The translations under genes and the position numbers were made by a program. A model generated the notes under the pieces. That model had not been told where the DNA came from and searched no databases. It saw nothing but the letters and a program-made list of their open reading frames with translations. This document shows positions 12,601 through 22,259 of a DNA stretch of 64,000 nt, piece by piece. Where the stretch lies: assembly GCF_002104995.1 (NCBI RefSeq), contig NW_024468253.1, positions 806,001 to 870,000 on the forward strand, given 5' to 3'. Origin of the DNA: Linderina pennispora. Lineage: Eukaryota; Kickxellomycota; Kickxellomycetes; Kickxellales; Kickxellaceae. The stretch's first letter is position 1. Each line of letters opens with the position of its first letter.

Positions 12601-13561
12601 CGTGGCGCTCAGCGGGGCAATTTCTGATTTCGTTGCGAACGACATTGTGCTGGGCCGCCATAGCGAATCCAGTATGATGTCCAGCGGCGACCAGGATGAC
12701 GGAGCGTCAATGATTCTCTTGACTGGGCCGAACATGGGTGGAAAGTCAACGCTACTGAGGCAGCTGTGTCTGGGTGTCATCCTGGCCCAGCTTGGGTGCT
12801 ATGTTCCGGCGCAGTCGGCCAGAATCACCCCTGTCGACCGCCTGTTTACCCGTATTGGGGCCCGCGACCATCTGCTGGCCGGCCGCTCCACGTTTATGGT
12901 TGAAATGGCCGAGACGGCGACCATTCTGCGCTACGCGACCCCGCACTCGCTGGTGGTCCTCGACGAGCTCGGCCGTGGCACCAGCACACACGACGGCGAG
13001 GCAGTCGCCTTTGGCGTGCTCCACGGTCTGTGTGCACGCCTTGGCTGCCTGGGCCTATTCTCGACCCACTACGGACTGCTTGCCGAGTCTCTGCTCAAGG
13101 GCATCACCTCCAAAAGCTCGGGCACGGTCGAGCCGCACCTCAGGCCCATGTTTATGGCGTGCGCAGTGAATGAAGAGGAGCACCGTGTCACCTTCCTGTA
13201 CCGCTTGACGCGCGGAGTGGCCTCCAAATCGCACGGCATGAATGTGGCGGCAATGGCGGGCGTGCCAGTATCGATTGTCAAGCAGGCAAACGAGGTTGCA
13301 GAGAAGTTTGAGCATGGGGTCAAGCAGCGGCAGAAGGTGCGCCAGATGGATGTCGATGTCGACGAGTCGGATGATATGATGCCGTTGGCGCTGCAGAGCG
13401 ATTTTGCTAATCTGCTCCGCATGGCTGCGCTCGAGTCAAAGCGCGGGGGGCGCAATGCCGAGCACAACGAGCCCGTCGGCGGGGTAGCAGGCGCACAGCG
13501 CGCAAATGAAAACCAGTACTGGCCGTGCATTGTCAACCATCTCAGGCGGATTATGCACTGA
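9645..13561 (+). CDS. MSH6: DNA mismatch repair protein Msh6 (MutS homologue 6)
   Basis: Msh6 pairs with Msh2 to recognise base mismatches and small loops in the nucleus. From ATG 9645 the N-terminus has a PCNA-binding PIP box (QTSLFSFF, residues 24-31) and an acidic linker. The mismatch-binding domain has the diagnostic Phe-x-Glu (GKFYELYE, about 10575). Connector, lever and clamp regions follow. The ATPase has Walker [11 protein letters not shown] (about 12723-12752), a STFMVEM block, Walker [12 protein letters not shown] and the FSTHY block. The stop is at 13559-13561. The frame changes at roughly 9955, 10180, 10440, 10835, 10918 and 12575, several inside conserved blocks with no splice signals. 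These look like single-base indels rather than introns. With them corrected, length (~1,280 aa) and domain order are normal, so I treat this as a functional gene in an imperfect sequence. Confidence 0.93.
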
Positions 13562-13576
13562 GATTGCGCATTATTC

Positions 13577-13582
13577 AATAAA
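13577..13582 (+). terminator. Polyadenylation signal AATAAA after MSH6
   Basis: AATAAA lies 16 bp after the MSH6 stop codon, a usual distance for a short 3' UTR. The opposite-strand coding fragment ends at about the same place, so the two transcripts would overlap. Confidence 0.5.
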
Positions 13583-13583
13583 T

Positions 13584-13770
13584 TTAAACTCCAGCATCAC
13601 CTCGCCCCAAACGGTCCACATACCGAGCGACAATATCCCGCAGCCCACGGTGCCGCATTAGGGCAGTAGCAATTGTGCCCTCAGCGTCAATGGGCCGGGC
13701 TACCCAGAAACGGGCTGCGTCGACAATGGTCACTACCTTGGTCTTTTTGAGCTGCTGCAGACTCCCGAGC
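13584..13770 (-). CDS. Possible 3' coding exon or gene fragment, unrecognised
   Basis: The minus strand reads about 60 codons with good coding character (KTKVVTIVDAARFWV ... GLRDIVARYVDRLG) to a stop at 13584-13586. No ATG lies in frame before an upstream stop near 13770. It may therefore be the last exon of a gene whose 5' part (up to about 14070) is obscured by frame changes, or a remnant. Family unknown. Confidence 0.3.
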
Positions 13771-14717
13771 GGACACTTTTAGGTTTGCTGACTTCGGTTC
13801 TATACTCGCTCTGGGCCAAGCGCGTCAATGACAGGCGACAATGGAGACAGCAGTTACTACAATGAATATGGTCTTGCAATGCACTTGTCTCCCTACTGCC
13901 CCCGCCTTCTGGACGGCAGCTTTGGTTGTTGTGTTTTCCGGCAGCACTGCAAACCAGAAAAAGAAGATATTGTAACTTCCGAATTCCTTGCCAGACGACG
14001 TAGTAGCACAGTTCCATTTTCTCTGCATGGTCTGGGGCCTACTGGCCTGTGTCACGCTTGCCAGCACACAAGATTGTTACTATTCCAACCTGGCGGGACC
14101 ACCGGGCGCAAAAAGGAAAACAAGATAAGAAAGCGATTCCAAGCCCGCGGTCTACGGCTATACGGGCCTACTGCGAGATGGGCCTTTAGCGACCGTACTG
14201 ACAGCTGAGGTGTGTTCGCGTTTGGCTTGAATTCATGCACTGGTTGTCTATTTACGTTTCGCGACATTCGCTGCCGTTGGCTTCTCCTTTTCCCTTCCCC
14301 TTGGTACTTTTGGTGGTCTATTTTCTCTATTGATACAATACGCTTTCTTGTAACGAGAGCGGTAATTTATGTCGATGTCTCTATTTTGAGCTTGTTTTAA
14401 CGATTCCTTCCTCCCTCTATACCTTCTGTTTTCGAGTTGCGCGCAGTATCATTCCTAACCTTACTCTCTCTTCCTCTTTCCTTTTTCCGTATCTCCCGCA
14501 CTCATACATTACGCCCCTTTCCTGTTCCCTCAAATTTCACACTCACGACCCACCCCCTCCTACACCCTCCCCTTAAAGCCCTTCACGTTTGTCTTTTTAG
14601 CGCTTCTTTTCAATATCGCTTTTCTCAACTCTCCCTCTCGCTATCTCTAAACCCGTTCTTCTTTCTTTTACCCTTCCCGCTACATTTATTCCACTCCAAT
14701 ACTTGCATACACACTTT
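13771..14717. other. Intergenic region with strong pyrimidine tract
   Basis: I see no convincing gene. From about 14395 to 14700 the plus strand is C/T-rich with repeated TCTCTC and CCTTTCC runs, directly upstream of the ATG at 14718. This is probably a promoter or 5' leader of that gene. Confidence 0.45.
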
Positions 14718-15791
14718 ATGATGGAGGCATGGACCATCATTGTCATTGTCATCGCCGCTGTGGCAGCAGGCGTGATCGCCGGTGGACTTGGTGTCTATGC
14801 AGTAACCAAACATCGGATTAGCACGGCTGTGGACGACAAGGAGAAGCAGCGCAAGGGAAACATCGCGCGGTGCCGGGACGTGTACTCGGAAGAGTATCTG
14901 GCACAGTTCACAGAAGCCGACACACAGATGGCGCGCAAGATGTCGCAGTCCAAAGAGGGTTTGCGGCTGACGCTGAAGCTGCCTGGTCCGAGTTTCCGTC
15001 TGCCCGTGGCGTCGAAGTTGTACGCCTCGCAATCGCCCCCGTCACTTTCAGGGTCTTGTGCCGTTTCATTGAAGCGTGACAATGAAAAGTCGCGCCACCC
15101 AACTCTGGCAGGCTTGACGGTCGTTGACCGGAGGCAGGCGGTGCGCGGCGGCTTGGGAAGCAAGCCCGATGCGGCGAGACAGACGGTGCAGGACGGTATT
15201 GTGAAGCAGCAGCCATCGAGCCAGGATGAGGCGAGCGACGACAGCAGCAGCACTAGTGATTCAGGACCCCTGGCTGACACCGAGGACTCGCAGAATGACA
15301 GAACCATTGTCGCACGTCCCCGTGTCGAGTGGTCGAATCCCGTATCCGACTCTTGTCACGACAGCATGTCTGAGCAAACCAGTTCACCAGATGGCCAGCC
15401 GGTCAGCCTTGAACCGCTGGAGACCGACTATGAGGTGGTCGAGGAGTACCCCGAGAACACTGGAAGCCTGGCTATTACTACAAGTACGTCGACACCGCTT
15501 ACCCTGGCCAGTCTGCCGCGTGAGAGCGACGAGTTTGTCTTTGTGCCGCCCTCGCCGTCGTGCTCGTCGATGCTCGAGATATCGGTGTCTGACACTCTGG
15601 CACACCCGCTACCGGTCACGGCAGCATTCCGCAACAGCGTGATAAAGAAGATGCCCCATCCGCCAGACCACACGCCGCGCATCTCCAGCGCACCCTCATT
15701 GTCGATGGGCACCGATCGCCGGTCCCTGACACGGATCCTTAACGAGACGCAGCCCCTGGGCATCACAAGTGAAGCGTCAGCTGTGTGCTGA
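14718..15791 (+). CDS. Orphan single-pass membrane protein, 357 aa
   Basis: The frame is intact. The nearest in-frame ATG pair is at 14718/14721. Residues about 5-30 (TIIVIVIAAVAAGVIAGGL) form one hydrophobic segment that could be a signal anchor. A basic stretch (TKHRIS, DDKEKQRK) follows, predicting a cytosolic C-terminal domain by the positive-inside rule. Residues ~35-100 look folded (RDVYSEEYLAQF, GLRLTLKLPGPSFRLPV). The remainder is Ser/Thr/Pro/Asp-rich and likely disordered, with many possible phosphosites. I do not recognise the family. It resembles fungal membrane adaptors in architecture only. Confidence 0.65.
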   Translation: MMEAWTIIVIVIAAVAAGVIAGGLGVYAVTKHRISTAVDDKEKQRKGNIARCRDVYSEEYLAQFTEADTQMARKMSQSKEGLRLTLKLPGPSFRLPVASKLYASQSPPSLSGSCAVSLKRDNEKSRHPTLAGLTVVDRRQAVRGGLGSKPDAARQTVQDGIVKQQPSSQDEASDDSSSTSDSGPLADTEDSQNDRTIVARPRVEWSNPVSDSCHDSMSEQTSSPDGQPVSLEPLETDYEVVEEYPENTGSLAITTSTSTPLTLASLPRESDEFVFVPPSPSCSSMLEISVSDTLAHPLPVTAAFRNSVIKKMPHPPDHTPRISSAPSLSMGTDRRSLTRILNETQPLGITSEASAVC

Positions 15792-15875
15792 TGCAATGCA
15801 TATTTAACGTAACTTATTATTCTTCATGACCACAAGTACATATCCATCTTAGTCCACCTGTTTCCGTGCAGTATT

Positions 15876-16239
15876 TCAGTGGACGATGTGCCAGTTGTCG
15901 CCAAACTCGTTTGGGAAGTCGTTGTGCACGGTCTGTGACAATTCGGCCAAGGCTTTGGACATGCGCACGTTGCGCCCGCGACGCTGGGGGCGATGGCTCC
16001 TGCTATCCTCGAACTCCATGGCCATGTCCTCGTCGTCGTTGCCCAAGTGTGGCGACTCGGGGGCAGCGCTGTCCTGCAGCGCGCGTGCGCCGACTGATAG
16101 CAGTGCCACTGTCAACTCTGCCAAACGCAGTCGGGCGCTGCGGAGTATGACCGGCCGATTGCGGCGGGGTGTTTATGGAATTGCCCTGCACATTGGTCTG
16201 GGTTTCCGGTATGTCGAGGTCCATGTCGTTCGCGCTCAT
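15876..16239 (-). CDS. Small orphan protein, about 120 aa
   Basis: ATG is at 16237-16239 (MSANDMDLDIPETQ) and the stop is at 15876. One +1 frame change near 16150 joins the acidic N-terminus to a helix-rich part (RSARLRLAELTVALLSVGARAL). An acidic linker and a conserved-looking tail (MSKALAELSQTVHNDF) follow. No motif identifies it. Size and the two short helices suggest a subunit of a larger complex, but this is speculation. The short spacing to the next minus gene (start near 18264, end 16386) means both are transcribed in the same direction. Confidence 0.5.
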
Positions 16240-16385
16240 GATTTCCACAAAGAAAAGTAAAAAAAATAAAATCAAATTTGCCCTTAGCGAAAAGAAAAGA
16301 GCGGCTGCGTCAGCGCCCACAAAAGAACAGAGGTTTCCGAATGTCATTCAAAAGATGCTTTATTATTGTAACAGGTGTTTTGCCC

Positions 16386-18264
16386 CTAAACAACGACGCT
16401 TCCGTAGGTGCCAGGCCCAGCGCCAACAAGCACCTGCCTGGGCTCCTGCTGCACTGGCTGGCGCGGCAACGGGGGCACACTGTCGTCTTCGTCGTCGCCC
16501 TCGGAGCCATCCTTGGCTTCGTCCCGGGATGCGGGCCCGTCGCCCTCCAGCGCCAGCTCGACGCGGCGCATAAAGTCAATCCACGACGGCGACATCTTGC
16601 CCAGGTGGAACACGCACAGGTCCTTGATGCGCTCCGCCTCGCTGACGATGCGCTGCAGGCTCTCGGGCGCCACGCCAATCACCGACCGCCGCCGCTGCTG
16701 CGCCCACCGCCGCGCGCTGGCGCTCGACCCAGTGGTCATCCCGCGGCTCGCAGTCCAGCTGCTGCTGGCCGAGCTGATGTTGTTGGCCACGCTGGACGCG
16801 CTGCTGCGCTTGCTGGGATTCAGCCCTGTGCTCGTGCTGCTGTTGCGGCTAATATGCGCAATGTTCGGCTGCGCGATGCCCTCCACCGCGCGCGTCCACG
16901 CGTCTTGCACGTACTGCGAGTACTGCTCCCAGTCGCAGAACGCCATCATGATCGACCGCTTCTTGCTCAGCGAGATCCGGCTCTCCACCACCTGCGGCCG
17001 CATCCCGTTCTCGTTGTCCATCAGCGCCAGCAGCGCCTCCATCTCACGCCACAGCTCCCACAGCTCCTCCTCCTCCACCGAAATCTCGCTCGATCCCATC
17101 GTGTCACGCGTCGTGCTGGCGAACGCCAGGGTGCCAATTTGCAACCCGCGGTCGGGCAGCTCCAGCGCCAGCAGGCGCATGATTGCGGGCCGGATCTCCA
17201 GAAACATGTCCCGCAGCTCGTTGATTTTCCGTAGGCACCGCTCCTGCTCGCGGATTTTCTGCTGAACCTCCAGCACGCCACGCCCGCGGGCCCGATCCTG
17301 CAGACGGGCAGAGCCGGAAGGGTCGATCGTCATTGTCTCGGTGGTGGGCTGGTCGTCAGACCGGTGGCGCGATGACGGCGAGCTGAAGTCAGAGTTCCAG
17401 TCGCTGCTTCCGTCATCGCCACGCATCGCCAGCAAGTACCCTGCAGACGGCGTATTAATATCCACCTCCTCGTACCCCTCCTCATCGTGTTCATCCAGGC
17501 GCATGTCGTGCATACTGCCATGCACGTGGTCCAGCTCATCGCCGCCGCCGTCTGCATGTAGGCTTCTCCTTTCTGCAGATGACGACTGTCGCGTAAGCAC
17601 ATGTACAGAGGCCAATTTTGGCGAGCCCTCCTGCGCCGCCCCTACTGCGGCGCCGACCCCAGACTGCGCCTCACCAATAGTGGGCAGCTCTGTGTCAGTG
17701 GTCGATATTGTGACCCTATTTACGGCAGGTGATCCCAGCGACACAATAGTGCTCCGGCCGACAGCCCCGCTGCTGCTCTGCGCCCGCAATATCATTTCTG
17801 GCGTAAACTCGCTGTAATCGGGCGTCTTCAGCCGCAAATGGTGTGCCCGGAGCCCGCCCTGCCCCGACTCCACGGTAACCGACGCATGCTGTATCCCAGG
17901 CCGCATATCGCTAGGCCGTGGCGACCGCCGCACCCGCTCGTTTCCGTCGTCCTCGCTCACGGCCCCCGACTCGCGCTCTGTCTGTGCTACGGCGGGAGCG
18001 CCCTTTGTCGCCTTGCGCCGGAACAGCCACGATATCGGCCTCCGCGTCGGCACGCACCCACGCAGCGCTGTTTGGCTGGGCGACCGCCGCACTATGTGTT
18101 TTGTCTTTATCCGCGCCCCCGACGTCCGGCCCGCCGTGCTCATTGCCGCACTGCTGGCCGGCTCGATGTGTTCTGTGGCGCTGTGCACCGGCGCCGAGGA
18201 TACTGTCCCTTGCTGCTGCGCTCCGACACCCTTGGAACCGGCTAGACCGTGTACTAGACCACAT
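16386..18264 (-). CDS. Orphan protein, about 625 aa, with conserved-looking helical C-terminus
   Basis: A continuous frame ends at 16386. The open frame extends to 18368 but starts on TTG there. Realistic starts are ATG 18264 (MWSSTRSSRFQG, needing a +1 step near 18230) or the in-frame ATG 18143 (MSTAGRTSG). Residues up to ~380 are Ser/Asp/Glu-rich and likely disordered. From about 17290 down, a coiled-coil segment (QQKIREQERCLRKINELRDMF) leads into a helical domain (IRPAIMRLLALELPDRG, EEELWELWREMEALLALMD, RSIMMAFCDWEQYSQYVQ). Another helical part (ESLQRIVSEAERIKDLCV) and an acidic tail follow. No family recognised; a cytoskeletal or signalling scaffold is possible. Confidence 0.6.
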
Positions 18265-19517
18265 GACTGAGTTACTGGTATTAAAAGGTGTGCTTCTCCA
18301 CCCAGCAGCGTGTACGTCGCCTGGACCAAATTTGGAAATACGGGTGGGTAGGAGTATAAAAATTGCAAGAAATGTGTAAAAGGGGGAAAAAGAGCCAGCG
18401 TGTGAGAATAATGTCGTTAGAGAAAGAGAGGTTAGAAAAGCAGGGGGAGGGTTTCACGGCGTGTTTTCTTTTGCTGAAAGAGAAAAGAGGTTTGAGAATA
18501 GTAAACTGGGACGGAGAGGGAGAGGTGAAAAATACAAGCGTGTTTGACAGACGTGAAAACGAGGTGAGGGAGGAGTAAAAGCAAAAAGAAGAGAAACGGT
18601 CGAGCTATAAAAATTGCAATGACCTTTGGTTTGGGGGGACAGGCGGTCCCTATATAACCCGCGGTCTGAGATTTTCAGAAGTGCGTTTTTTGTTTTCTTT
18701 TTTGTGGCAGCTGTGAAACCAGTTTTGCACCCTCTTGTGAAAGGCACCTGTGGCAATTATTGGACGTGCAGCCAAAGTCTGTTCCAGCGGGCACAAAGCT
18801 GCAAGGGGTCATTAACACATTCCACGGCAGTCTCGGATGCATGGATCTGTTATAAATGTTTACATACTCTGGCATGTATATTTTCTGAGGAAGCGTGATG
18901 TCTATTGTTTACTGGCCATTTTTCAGGCACATGAAGAGCCGCCTGCTACCGACATGCACACGCGCTCAGCTGTTGGCCGGTACCATTATCGCCGGAAGGA
19001 CACATCCCGCTGTGTCATTTTCGGTAGCGCCCATGAGTGCGTCTTTATTTAGCACACTCCCCCGGCTCTTACGAATGGAGCCAGAAAGGATGTGCTCCAT
19101 TTGAAAGTTAAAAGCTGGCACCCGGAAATGGGCAGTACAGTAATTCACAAAGGCGAGTCTGCGCAAGGCAGCACCGAGCGCCTAAAGTCCAGCGTTTTCT
19201 GGTCATCTGAATGTGGTTCGCAGTCTGCAGCTGCAAATACTTTGCCACAAATAGCTGTATTCGGATACGTTCATATTGGTGCTTCGCCTTGGCTCCTTTT
19301 TCTGTGCCCCTCCAGCGGTTAGACAGGAGCAACAAAACAACATACAGGATACAATAATAGAACTCTAGGTGCTTTGGCTATTGTACCATTATGCGGCTTG
19401 TTTGCGCTGGAGCAATCTCATCCTCGGACACAATGCCCTGCAATAACTATATTGGTAGTCAAATAAGAAGCATGCGCCTGAACATATGCACGGCGTGGCT
19501 GGGGGCAGGTCTAACCA
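18265..19517. other. Intergenic, 1.25 kb
   Basis: This lies upstream of the 625-aa orphan and downstream of CZIB. The part at 18370-18600 is purine-rich on plus, that is C/T-rich on the coding strand of the orphan, as in other leaders of the window. The rest shows only short, non-coding-looking frames. Confidence 0.45.
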
Positions 19518-20139
19518 TTACCCGCGAACAATCTGGTGCTTGATCTCAGTAATAGACACCTCGTCGCTGGCCTTCTCGTCGTAGTCGTACCACTCGCCCT
19601 CGGTCAGGTCAATCTCGAACGCCGTGCCAGACTCCACGCCCTCGGCCTTCCACCCATCTCGGGGCTCAAACTCCACGGGCTCCAGTCCGCGGCACTCCAG
19701 CGACAAGATCGTCGCCATACTTCCAGAGTCATCGGCCGTATACGGCTTCGGGCTGCCCTCGATCGACGCCGAGCTCTCACGCTTGCAGAACTTGCAGCGC
19801 ATAACAAAGTTGGCCTCCCCGCGGCTGCCGGAAATCGAGCTGTTGTCCTACACACATGGCATGGGTTACATTTCCCTCCCCCAAATGATTACCGACCCTG
19901 TTGCCATTTGATCGTGCTCTTTCTCTGTTGCGAAGTCGTGGAGCGGGTGTCCCTCAAATGCCCCTAAACAGGAATGCATGGAAGCCTCTTACCTCGGCGC
20001 TGATGGTGATAAAGTTGGGTGTTACTTCGTGGCACGAGTTGCACTTGACCTTGAAGTTCCACGCATAGTCGGCATCAGCTGGCACGACGTTGGTTACATT
20101 GGTCAGTTCAGCCTGGAACTGCAGATTGAGCTTCACCAT
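19518..20139 (-). CDS. CZIB: CXXC-motif zinc-binding protein (UPF0587/CZIB family)
   Basis: Two exons: 20139-19993 (49 codons, MVKLNLQFQAELTNV) and 19847-19518, joined in phase 0 across a 145-bp intron. The protein (about 158 aa, normal for the family) has the two zinc-binding pairs CNSC and CKFC, and the family block VECRGLEPVEF-like (ECRGLEPVEFEPRDGW). C-terminal acidic LTEGEWYDYDEK is also typical. The human homologue (C1orf123) is a soluble zinc-binding protein of poorly known function. The fold is related to a Zn-binding beta-sandwich. No frame error is seen. Confidence 0.9.
19848..19992 (-). other. Intron of CZIB
   Basis: The donor GTAAGA starts at 19992 and the acceptor TGTGTAG ends at 19848. 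Removal gives an uninterrupted family-length protein, with ISAE joined to DNSSISG. Confidence 0.85.
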
Positions 20140-20352
20140 GTTTAAAAGCGGAGTTTCAATGATCGAAGAGTAACCAAAAGAATTGCGTGCGCTTGTAAGA
20201 ACGGAGTATGAAAGACAAAAAGCGAAAGAAGATTTTCAAACCACGCGGTCCCCATCGGAGGGGCGGGACCATCAGGACCTGTCTATAGAGCATCGTAGCC
20301 CAGGGCCACCTTTATGGCAACCATGGCCTGAAAAAATTTTCAGGCTCGCCGA

Positions 20353-21796
20353 TCACTTCTTGGATGTCTCAGCAATACACTCCCCAATGATTGTCGCGGC
20401 CTTCTTTAGGTCGGCGTTCTCAACGGTGAGGGGCGGAACCAGGCGGATAGTGTTGCCAGCAGCGGCCACCAGCAGCAGCCCGCGCTGCAGCGCCAAGTTG
20501 ACAATCGGCGTCGGATCGCTGGCGAACTGGATCCCACGGAGCAGACCCATGCCGCGCTGCTCCACCACCAGGCCGCCCAGATACGGCTTCAGCACTGGCT
20601 CGAGCTCCGATTCGAGCACCTTTCCGGCCTCCTTGACACGCTCCAGGAACGCCGGCTTGGCGATATGGCCGAGCACAGTGCAGCCCACACGGCACGCCAG
20701 CGGGTTGCCGCCAAATGTCGTTCCATGGTCACCGACACTCATCACATCGGCAATCTTCTGACTGACCATGATAGCGCCGATCGGCACGCCATTCGCCAGC
20801 GGCTTGGCCATGGTCACAATATCCGGCACACAGTCCTCCGGATACTGGTGGTGGGCCCACAGCGAGCCCGTGCGGCCCAGCCCACACTGGATCTCGTCGT
20901 AGATGAGCACCGCACCAACTTGATCGCAGCGGCGACGGATCGCACGCAGGAACTCGACGTCGGCAGGGGTGGATGCCACCCTCGCCCTGCACGGGCTCGA
21001 CGATGACACCGCACGTGCGCTCGTCAATGAAGGCAGCAAGCTCATCGGAGCGGTTGTACTTTGCGGTCTGTGTGCCAGGAATCAGCGGCGTGAACGGCTT
21101 CTGGTACTTTGGATTGGCCGTGACGCTGAGCGCACCCATGGAGCGGCCGTGGAAGCCGCCGGTAAACGACACAATGTTGCTCTTCAGATTCGGATCGCCA
21201 CGCAGCGCTTCCGACGCAGTCTTGCCCAGCGTGCCGGCAGTGGCCACGTGCTTGCCATACTTTCGCGCAAACTTCAGGGCGCCCTCGTTCGCCTCTGTAC
21301 CAGAGTTTGAGAAAAACACACGTGCACCGATCTTGCCATCGGCTCCCTTGGCGTACAGGCCGGCGGTGGCCGACGAGAACGACGCTTCAGTTGCGGTTAT
21401 CAGCGTCTGCGCAAGCTGCGGCGCCCACTCATTATGGTACAGGTTCGAGCAGTGGATGAGCTTCGTCGCCTGGTCGGCAATTGCTGCCGATACATCTGGG
21501 TGGCTGTGGCCCAACGCCACCACAGCAATCCCGGCCGTGAAGTCCAGATACTCCTTGCCTGCTGTGTCGTACACGTAGCTGCCCTTGCCGTGCGACAGAG
21601 TCAGCTCAGGCCGAGCGTATGTCTTTAAGATAAAGCTGTCACCCGAAGACACCCCCGCAGCCAGGCGTGCTGAGGAGTTGAAGGTGCGCGATGCCATGAG
21701 CTTGCCCACAGCGGTCTGCGGAAGCGCAGTTTGACGCAGCGCACGAGCCATTGGCAACCGCGCAAGGGTGTTCTTCGACTGGAGCAGGAGACGCAT
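20353..21796 (-). CDS. ARG8: Acetylornithine aminotransferase, mitochondrial
   Basis: This PLP enzyme converts N-acetylglutamate semialdehyde to N-acetylornithine in the mitochondrial step of arginine synthesis. The start at 21796 gives a basic, Ser/Ala-rich, acid-free N-terminus of ~45 residues, a good mitochondrial presequence. Class III aminotransferase blocks are clear: YLDFTAGIAVVALGHSHP, FFSNSGTEANEGALKFARKYG, SFTGGFHGRSMGALS, VEPVQGEGG, LIYDEIQCGLGRTG and the PLP lysine in MAKPLANG. A +1 change at about 20975 (GEGGIH to TPADVEFL) splits the frame; the two halves together give ~480 aa, the family length. It is divergent from NUG1 with 463 bp between starts. Confidence 0.95.
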
Positions 21797-22259
21797 AGTT
21801 GGTACAAATAGAAAAAGCCAAATATTCGGAAGATAAGGCAGGAATGGCTTGTCACTGTGAAATCTGCACGAAATACGGCTTAAATACCCCTGGGAAGATC
21901 CGTCGTAGATATGGTGGTTTTGTTAGTCATCAAGCTGTACTTTGGCTCCATGGCACCAGCTTGCCGTGGCACACATCTGCATTTGCCTGGCACCAGCACG
22001 GTGGCAAGCTCTGCTGTCACCAGACTACACCTCCTGCGTCATCTAGGATGATGACATGGCTGGGTCTGACATCGTCTCAAGATCGTTCCAGGAGAAGCGA
22101 GCCGGTGCTGTCCGTAGCGAGCCGAGCCGTCCGATCGAACCGCGAAAAATGAAAAAAAAGTTCTTGCTGGTTTCCTGCACTACCAAAAAAAACACAGCCG
22201 CGGTCCTTCTTCAACCCGAACCTTTTCTTCATTTTTAAACTTTTCTAAAGGAATTCACA
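21797..22259. promoter_or_regulatory. Shared divergent promoter ARG8 / NUG1
   Basis: A 463-bp gap separates the two start codons. I see A/T-rich stretches near 21800-21840 and 22140-22250 close to each start, and no clear TATA box. A TGACTC-type Gcn4 site, which would fit ARG8, was not found by eye. Confidence 0.45.
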
